Shown here one piece after another: positions 17,991 to 21,985 of a stretch of DNA of 21,985 bases; position 1 is the stretch's first letter, and each line of letters opens with the position of its first letter. Made by a program: the position numbers and the translations under genes. This DNA is from an uncultured Bartonella sp. (GTDB lineage: Bacteria; Pseudomonadota; Alphaproteobacteria; Rhizobiales; Rhizobiaceae). Where the stretch lies: the NCBI GenBank assembly GCA_946481695.1, contig CAMLON010000025.1, positions 1 through 21,985 of the forward strand. Direction: 5' to 3'. The notes below the pieces were generated by a model that did no database searches, had not been told where the DNA came from, and saw only the letters and a list, made by a program, of their open reading frames with translations.

Positions 17991-18234
17991 CGGAGAAACA
18001 GAAAGAAAAAGCTTCAAAGGGAAAAAATGGGGAGATGGAATAACGAGGGAAGAGGGGGGAAAGAAACAGAAGAAATAACACACAGGAATGGCAGCGGCAT
18101 CAGACCCGCGCGGTCGCATTTATAGAAGCTATTAAAGGCAGAAGCAGCCGGGATCAGGCAAGCTCAAAAATCTTGAGGTGAAATGAGGGGAAATAGCGAA
18201 AAATCTTGAAAACTTAAAAATCTCGATCAGTGGC

Positions 18235-18332
18235 GCGTTATCAAGCCTTGCACATTTGAGCGTTATCAAGCCTTGTGCATTCAGGCGGCCAAAGTCTTGA
18301 GCATTTGCGCGCTATAAAGACGTGCAAACCGC
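18235..18332. repeat. 25-bp direct repeat, four degenerate copies
   Basis: The copies at 18235 and 18260 are nearly identical (GCGTTATCAAGCCTTG, then CACATTTGA or TGCATTCAG). Those at 18285 and 18310 are more diverged but keep GCG, AAG and TGCA/GCAT at the same spacing. They lie just beyond the 3' end of fhs. Confidence 0.75.
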
Positions 18333-18386
18333 CAGCCAAATATTTAAGCCGACGGTTTGAAAGTGTTTATGAATATGGTTGATGGG

Positions 18387-20060
18387 TCAGGAAAGGCCTT
18401 CAATCTCGCCACTTTCATCAAGGTGGATTTTTTCAGCCATAGGATGGCGGGGAAGCCCCGGCATAGTCATAATATCACCGCAAATAACCACAACAAATCC
18501 GGCTCCTGCACAGAGTTTGACCTCGCGTACGGGAATGGTGAAATTTTCCGGCGCGCCCAGCAGTTTCGGGTCGGCGGAAAATGAATATTGTGTTTTTGCC
18601 ATGCAGACCGGCAAGTTCCCGTAGCCTTCCTCATCCCAAGCCTTCAACTGGTTAAGAATATTGGCCGGAATATTCGCACCACGCCCGCCATAAATCTCGC
18701 GTATAATCGTGTCGATCTTCTCTTCGAGCGACAAATCGTCAGCATAGAGCGGGTGGAAATTGCTTTTGTTTGCGGCAATCATTTGCACAACAGCACGGGC
18801 GAGGTCTTCTGCACCTTCGCCACCTTTTTCCCAATGGCGGCACATGATGGCCTGATGGCCGGTTCCAGCAACGGCCTTCTTTAAAACCTCTATTTCCGCA
18901 TCGGTGTCGGAATTGAAATGATTAATGGCCACAATGACCGGTACACCATATTTTTCCATATTGGAAATATGGCGCAACAAATTGGCAGTACCTTTTTTCA
19001 ATGCCGCAACATTTTCGTGGGCAAGATCGGCTTTTTCAACGCCGCCATTCATTTTCAATGCACGGATTGTTGCAACAATCACCGTTGCGTCGGGTTTCAA
19101 TCCGGCTTTGCGGCATTTGATGTCGAAAAACTTTTCCGCTCCAAGATCAGCACCGAAACCGGCTTCTGTGACGACATAATCGGCAAGCTTCAATGCGGTT
19201 TTGGTGGCAATGACCGAGTTACAGCCATGGGCAATATTGGCAAAAGGCCCGCCATGGATAAAAGCCGGATTGTGTTCGATTGTCTGAACCAGATTGGGCG
19301 CCAATGCATCGCGCAACAAAACTGCCATTGCGCCTTCTGCGTGAATATCGGAAGCAGTAACGGGTGTTTTGTCGTAACGGTAACCGATAATGATTTTCCC
19401 CAAGCGCTTTGTGAGATCGGCAAGGTTTTCGGAAAGGCAGAAGATTGCCATGATTTCGGATGCCACAGTAATATCGAACCCGCTTTGGCGGCAAAACCCG
19501 TTTTTTACCCCGCCAAGGGAAATAACAATGTCACGAAGCGCGCGATCATTCATGTCGACCACGCGTTTCCATGTAATCCGACGGGAATCGATATTCTGTT
19601 CATTGCCCCAATAAATGTGGTTATCCACCATGGCAGCTAGAAGATTATTGGCCGATGTGATGGCGTGAAAATCGCCGGTAAAATGCAAATTGATGTCTTC
19701 CATCGGAATGACTTGCGAACGTCCGCCACCGGCTGCACCACCTTTCTGGCCGAAATTCGGCCCCAAAGACGGTTCTCTTAACGATGCAACAGCCTTTTTG
19801 CCAATATGATTGAGCGCATCGGTAAGGCCGATTGTGGTTGTGGTTTTTCCTTCACCTGCCGGTGTCGGGTTAATGGCAGTCACCAGAATGAGTTTGCCGT
19901 TTTTATTGTTTTTGAGCGTCTCGATGTATTTTGCGCTAATTTTTGCCTTGTCATGCCCGTAAGGAACAATATCCTCATAAGGAATATCAAGTTTTGCGGC
20001 AATTTCGCCAATGGGCAGTTTGGTTGCTTGACGGGCTATTTCAATATCTGAAAGATTCAT
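18387..20060 (-). CDS. fhs: formate--tetrahydrofolate ligase
   Basis: This cytoplasmic enzyme joins formate to tetrahydrofolate with ATP, giving 10-formyltetrahydrofolate for purine and initiator-tRNA formylation and other one-carbon uses. The length of 557 is usual for the family. The ATP-binding loop is [15 protein letters not shown] (65-79). The two family signatures are visible: [10 protein letters not shown] followed by [19 protein letters not shown], and [13 protein letters not shown] start at the ATG at 20060; the codon before it is an in-frame TTG (20063) that I consider less likely, and AGAGA just upstream can serve as ribosome site. The gene stands alone, with long gene-free spacers on both sides, and shows no damage. 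Confidence 0.97.
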   Translation of the reverse strand: MNLSDIEIARQATKLPIGEIAAKLDIPYEDIVPYGHDKAKISAKYIETLKNNKNGKLILVTAINPTPAGEGKTTTTIGLTDALNHIGKKAVASLREPSLGPNFGQKGGAAGGGRSQVIPMEDINLHFTGDFHAITSANNLLAAMVDNHIYWGNEQNIDSRRITWKRVVDMNDRALRDIVISLGGVKNGFCRQSGFDITVASEIMAIFCLSENLADLTKRLGKIIIGYRYDKTPVTASDIHAEGAMAVLLRDALAPNLVQTIEHNPAFIHGGPFANIAHGCNSVIATKTALKLADYVVTEAGFGADLGAEKFFDIKCRKAGLKPDATVIVATIRALKMNGGVEKADLAHENVAALKKGTANLLRHISNMEKYGVPVIVAINHFNSDTDAEIEVLKKAVAGTGHQAIMCRHWEKGGEGAEDLARAVVQMIAANKSNFHPLYADDLSLEEKIDTIIREIYGGRGANIPANILNQLKAWDEEGYGNLPVCMAKTQYSFSADPKLLGAPENFTIPVREVKLCAGAGFVVVICGDIMTMPGLPRHPMAEKIHLDESGEIEGLS

Positions 20061-20086
20061 CAATATTCTCTGTTATCAGGCGCAAT

Positions 20087-20114
20087 AATGTAAAATTGCG
20101 GTCATTGTTTTCAA
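20087..20114 (-). promoter_or_regulatory. possible fhs promoter
   Basis: On the minus strand TTGAAA (20114-20109), 16 bases, then TACATT (20092-20087) lies about 27 bases before the fhs ATG. Both boxes match sigma-70 consensus only partly. The position is right, but the call is weak. Confidence 0.3.
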
Positions 20115-20592
20115 AACGACGACAAGGTTTCTTTTTCTCGTCGTTCTTTGTCACTTTCATAACCCCAATTTATCAATAAAGCCATTTTCAGTAAGCTATA
20201 AAACTAGCCTATCAAGAAATAAATGTCATTCTAACGACTTTTTTAATAGAAGCAGAACCGCGTTTTTCCCCGTCATTTTAATGTGTCGGAACGTTTACAC
20301 GATTAGAGGCGTGACACCACATTTGCCGGAGCCATTTTTCTTCAATTAACGGCTTGCGATTTTTTCTTGCTGTTTTTGCTTGACGAAGGGAAACGGGACA
20401 ATCTGCCGGTTTTTCAACAATCGTCAGCAAATAGCTTCCGTTCCAAAACAAGTTTGAAACAGAAAATTGTTTGAAATAGCAAATGCAAACAAGTTTCTCG
20501 AAAGCATTTGGAAAGAAAGATGAAAAGGCAAATAAAACGAATCGCCCTTCGTTGAAAGAATGCTATTTTGCAATTGTCTTCAAAAAATAACG
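20115..20592. other. A+T-rich gene-free spacer upstream of fhs
   Basis: Apart from the possible fhs promoter I see no gene, repeat or strong hairpin here. A minus-strand frame (20707-20414) is Ile/Phe-rich only because the DNA is A+T-rich. Confidence 0.3.
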
Positions 20593-20611
20593 ATCGGCAT
20601 TGAATGCCGAT
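20593..20611 (-). terminator. small perfect hairpin, possible minus-strand terminator
   Basis: ATCGGCAT and ATGCCGAT form a perfect 8-bp stem with a 3-base loop. On the minus strand it is followed by CGTTATTTTTTG, as in an intrinsic terminator. It would stop transcription running left from beyond 20611, but no minus-strand gene lies there. It may insulate fhs or be an operator for the promoter at 20616. Confidence 0.4.
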
Positions 20612-20615
20612 AAAG

Positions 20616-20644
20616 TTGCTAATAATCATAATTCTTGATATAAT
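20616..20644 (+). promoter_or_regulatory. sigma-70-like promoter for the 213-residue orphan gene
   Basis: TTGCTA (20616-20621), a 17-base spacer and a consensus TATAAT (20639-20644) make this the best promoter match in the window. Transcription would start near 20651, about 72 bases before the ATG at 20723. Confidence 0.7.
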
Positions 20645-20657
20645 AATAATTGCATTT

Positions 20658-20726
20658 ATGAAAAATGCTATCAGGCACTTGGCTGACATGATGACAGTAC
20701 ATGCCAATTCAAGGTTTGTAACATGA
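20658..20726 (+). CDS. possible 22-residue leader peptide
   Basis: ATG at 20658 opens a 22-codon frame (MKNAIRHLADMMTVHANSRF plus two) whose TGA overlaps the next gene's start as ATGA. The promoter lies just upstream, so the frame would be the first in the transcript. Against it, there is no visible ribosome site and the frame is short enough to arise by chance. Confidence 0.2.
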   Translation: MKNAIRHLADMMTVHANSRFVT

Positions 20727-21364
20727 TAAATACTTCATATACTAATATCTTGCCCCGGCAGATAACCGAGGCAAAGTCTCGAACATCATCTTTACGCCAA
20801 GCCGATGCTTCACCCAAAGCTGATGCGTCAGGGCAAAAACAAGAAACTAAACCCGTAAAATTTGATTTGACCGCTGATCCGAAGTCGTTTGATGGCCTTT
20901 CGCGCGAGGATTTGGCCTCTATTCTTCTCAATGAAGATGGATTTTATAATGAGGAAGATAAAGCGAATGCTACTTTCTTTCTCGAGAAGCAGACGCTTGA
21001 TGCTTTTTGGGCTGAATATAACAAATCAGGTGATTATGCTGCTGCACAAGAAGCCAGTATAAGGTCATTGGATAAGGCAGGGGTGAAGGAAAAGCAGACA
21101 TTCCTTTGGAATGATAAACGGGCGCATATCGTGTCTGAATATGAAGCTTCAGCCAAACGCAACGGAGTTGCGGCAAAGAATTTCGATATTGATAGTGAAC
21201 TCTATCATTTGCTTAAAAATGTTCACGACCGGATTAACGAGGAATCAAGGCTGGCGTACATAAATGGCAAAGACTTCCCGAACTATCTTGAAGATCATGA
21301 CTATTTAGCAATTAAACAACAATATGAGAGAGAAATGAAAACGGGTTTTTCCTTTAAAGTCTAA
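20723..21364 (+). CDS. unrecognised protein, 213 residues
   Basis: I do not recognise a family. A consensus -10 promoter upstream and AAGG nine bases before the ATG support a real gene. The first 45 residues are Ser/Ala/Lys/Gln-rich and look disordered (for example SLRQADASPKADASGQKQET). From about 46 on the protein is helical and charged: FDGLSREDLASILLNEDGFY, then AFWAEYNKSGDYAAAQEASI, EYEASAKRNGVAAKNFDIDS and a C-terminal helix LAIKQQYEREMKTG. There is no Cys, signal peptide, membrane helix or catalytic motif. A secreted effector, chaperone partner or small regulator are all possible. Its general layout resembles the orphan at 8336-9010. Confidence 0.8.
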   Translation: MINTSYTNILPRQITEAKSRTSSLRQADASPKADASGQKQETKPVKFDLTADPKSFDGLSREDLASILLNEDGFYNEEDKANATFFLEKQTLDAFWAEYNKSGDYAAAQEASIRSLDKAGVKEKQTFLWNDKRAHIVSEYEASAKRNGVAAKNFDIDSELYHLLKNVHDRINEESRLAYINGKDFPNYLEDHDYLAIKQQYEREMKTGFSFKV

Positions 21365-21372
21365 CCCCGTTT
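21339..21372 (+). terminator. weak hairpin at the end of the orphan gene
   Basis: AAACGGGTT (21339-21347) pairs with AACCCCGTTT (21363-21372) with one bulged base and spans the stop codon. No T-run follows, so it is at best a weak terminator or a 3'-end stabiliser. Confidence 0.3.
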
Positions 21373-21481
21373 CCGGTTATCAATTCAAGCTGTAAGTCAT
21401 ATCTGCGCTAAAATTGCCCGTTCAATCAGAATCGGCTGAAGAAATACGGCCTGAACACGAACGAGAACGACCGTTCACGAG

Positions 21482-21537
21482 AGAACCGGTCGGGGCAGTC
21501 CATAATTGACCTTGCCCTGTGAAATGCCGCCGGTTCT
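21482..21537. repeat. long nested hairpin element
   Basis: The outer arms AGAACCGG (21482-21489) and CCGGTTCT (21530-21537) are perfectly complementary. An inner pair, GGGCA and TGCCC (about 21493-21497 and 21513-21517), nests inside. The element sits alone between the orphan gene and the repeat array. It could be a structured RNA, a small non-autonomous insertion or a protein-binding site; I see no second copy in the window. Confidence 0.5.
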
Positions 21538-21618
21538 AAGTTTGTTTGGTTTCATGTTACCGGCTGTTGAATATGATTGATGACTTTAACCGACAATGTT
21601 CGGAAACAAGTTATGATT

Positions 21619-21885
21619 TCGGGGAAGGCACGAAAAAGCGGGGCGACATCTTTATCAGTAAAAAAGATGTTTTTTCGGGGAAGGCACGAAAAGGCGGAGC
21701 GACATCTTTATCAGGGAAAAGATGTGATTTCGGGGAAGGCACAAAAAAAGCGGAGCGACATCTTTATCAGGAAACAAGTTGTGATTTCGGGGAAGGCACG
21801 AAAAGGCGGGGCGACATCTTTATCAGGAAAAAAGATGTGATTTCGGGGGAGGGCACAAAAAAGCGGGGCGACAGCTTTTTTGGTC
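21619..21885. repeat. tandem array of five roughly 56-bp units, each able to form a hairpin
   Basis: Units start with TCGGGGAAGGCAC at 21619, 21675, 21730, 21787 and 21843 (periods 56, 55, 57, 56). Each continues A-rich, then GCGG(G/A)GCGACATCTTTATCAG. ACATCTTT and AAAGATGT, 8-9 bases apart, form an 8-bp stem in the first, second and fourth units; the stem is imperfect in the third and lost in the fifth. Since periods are not multiples of three, no reading frame is kept, so the array is not protein-coding. It lacks the unique spacers of a CRISPR array. It ends about 50 bases beyond the 3' end of tRNA-Met. Confidence 0.92.
21857..21881 (-). terminator. possible terminator of the tRNA-Met transcript
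   Basis: AAAAAAGC and GCTTTTTT form a perfect 8-bp stem around a 9-base loop inside the last repeat unit. On the minus strand the T-run lies in the 3' arm, about 57 bases past the tRNA-Met 3' end. It fits a terminator, though the stem is mostly A-T. Confidence 0.45.
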
Positions 21886-21937
21886 TAGAAGAAGCAAATT
21901 GGAACTTTTCGGGAAATAAAGGGCGATTGAGCGGCTT

Positions 21938-21985
21938 TGGTAGCGGAGGAGGGATTTGAACCCCCGACACAAGGATTATGATTCC
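21938..21985 (-). tRNA. tRNA-Met (anticodon CAT), 5' part outside window
   Basis: The minus strand ends CTCCGCT-A-CCA (CCA encoded at 21938-21940). It has a T arm GGGGG-TTCAAAT-CCCTC, a variable loop GTGTC and the anticodon loop ATCATAA with anticodon CAT. The visible half closely matches alphaproteobacterial elongator tRNA-Met. Initiator and Ile2 tRNAs share the anticodon, but the 3' acceptor and T-arm sequence fits the elongator. The D arm and the 5' acceptor strand are cut off. Confidence 0.93.

Larger units (their letters stand above)
17534..18386. other. purine-rich gene-free spacer with two tandem-repeat families
   Basis: From about 17580 to 18080 the plus strand is overwhelmingly A and G, with few pyrimidines, and contains a degenerate 107-bp tandem repeat. 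From 18235 a different 25-bp repeat follows. Short frames exist, but they arise from the repeats and have no ribosome sites. No clear terminator for the minus-strand gene fhs is visible; weak arms AAACCG/CGGTTT flank 18327-18359. Confidence 0.4.

Noticed and set aside
21619..21885. CRISPR array
   Set aside because: The units are contiguous and repeat along their whole length; there are no unique spacers and no cas genes.
21546..21959. 137-codon frame across the 56-bp array
   Set aside because: Unit lengths of 55-57 shift the frame from unit to unit, so the peptide repeats are not maintained; the frame runs into the antisense of tRNA-Met.

Overview
The window looks like chromosomal DNA of an alphaproteobacterium of the order Hyphomicrobiales, with moderate to low G+C. 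The proteins resemble Brucella and Bartonella families, most clearly the glucose-6-phosphate isomerase and a TetR repressor beside an AcrAB-type pump laid out like Brucella BepR-BepDE. A Bartonellaceae member with long intergenic spaces, such as an insect-gut Bartonella, is my best guess. This is inference from protein flavour and base composition, because no database search was possible.

Left part (1-1630): the 3' end of an unrecognised gene, a tiny lipoprotein gene, a badly decayed IS3-family transposase, and a tRNA-Arg(ACG) gene on the minus strand. Next (1631-8047): an orphan membrane histidine kinase on the minus strand, divergent from a two-gene RND efflux operon (adaptor plus inner-membrane pump, overlapping by one base). 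An unrecognised minus-strand gene (8336-9010) follows, ending in a terminator whose hairpin contains its stop codon. After it comes an 0.8-kb gap with a G+C-rich, palindrome-rich core.

Middle part (9830-17533): pgi with a terminator; a 0.6-kb spacer with two unrelated short tandem repeats; and a TetR repressor divergent from a second RND operon (lipoprotein adaptor plus pump, 4-base overlap). An AcrR/TtgR-type palindrome lies on the probable promoter of that operon, and a strong terminator closes it. Neither pump operon carries its own outer-membrane channel, so both probably use a TolC/BepC-type channel encoded elsewhere.

Right part (17534-21985): a purine-rich spacer with two more tandem-repeat families, fhs (formate-tetrahydrofolate ligase) on the minus strand, and an unrecognised 213-residue gene with a good promoter. 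An array of five roughly 56-bp hairpin-bearing repeats follows, just beyond the 3' end of a tRNA-Met(CAT) gene cut by the window edge.

The protein genes are mostly housekeeping and efflux functions. The unusual content is in the spacers: five unrelated tandem-repeat families, an IS relic, a G+C-rich structured island and two orphan genes. I do not see a clearly new enzymatic or defence system. The best candidates for undescribed biology are the hairpin array next to tRNA-Met, the two orphan proteins and the structured island before pgi.
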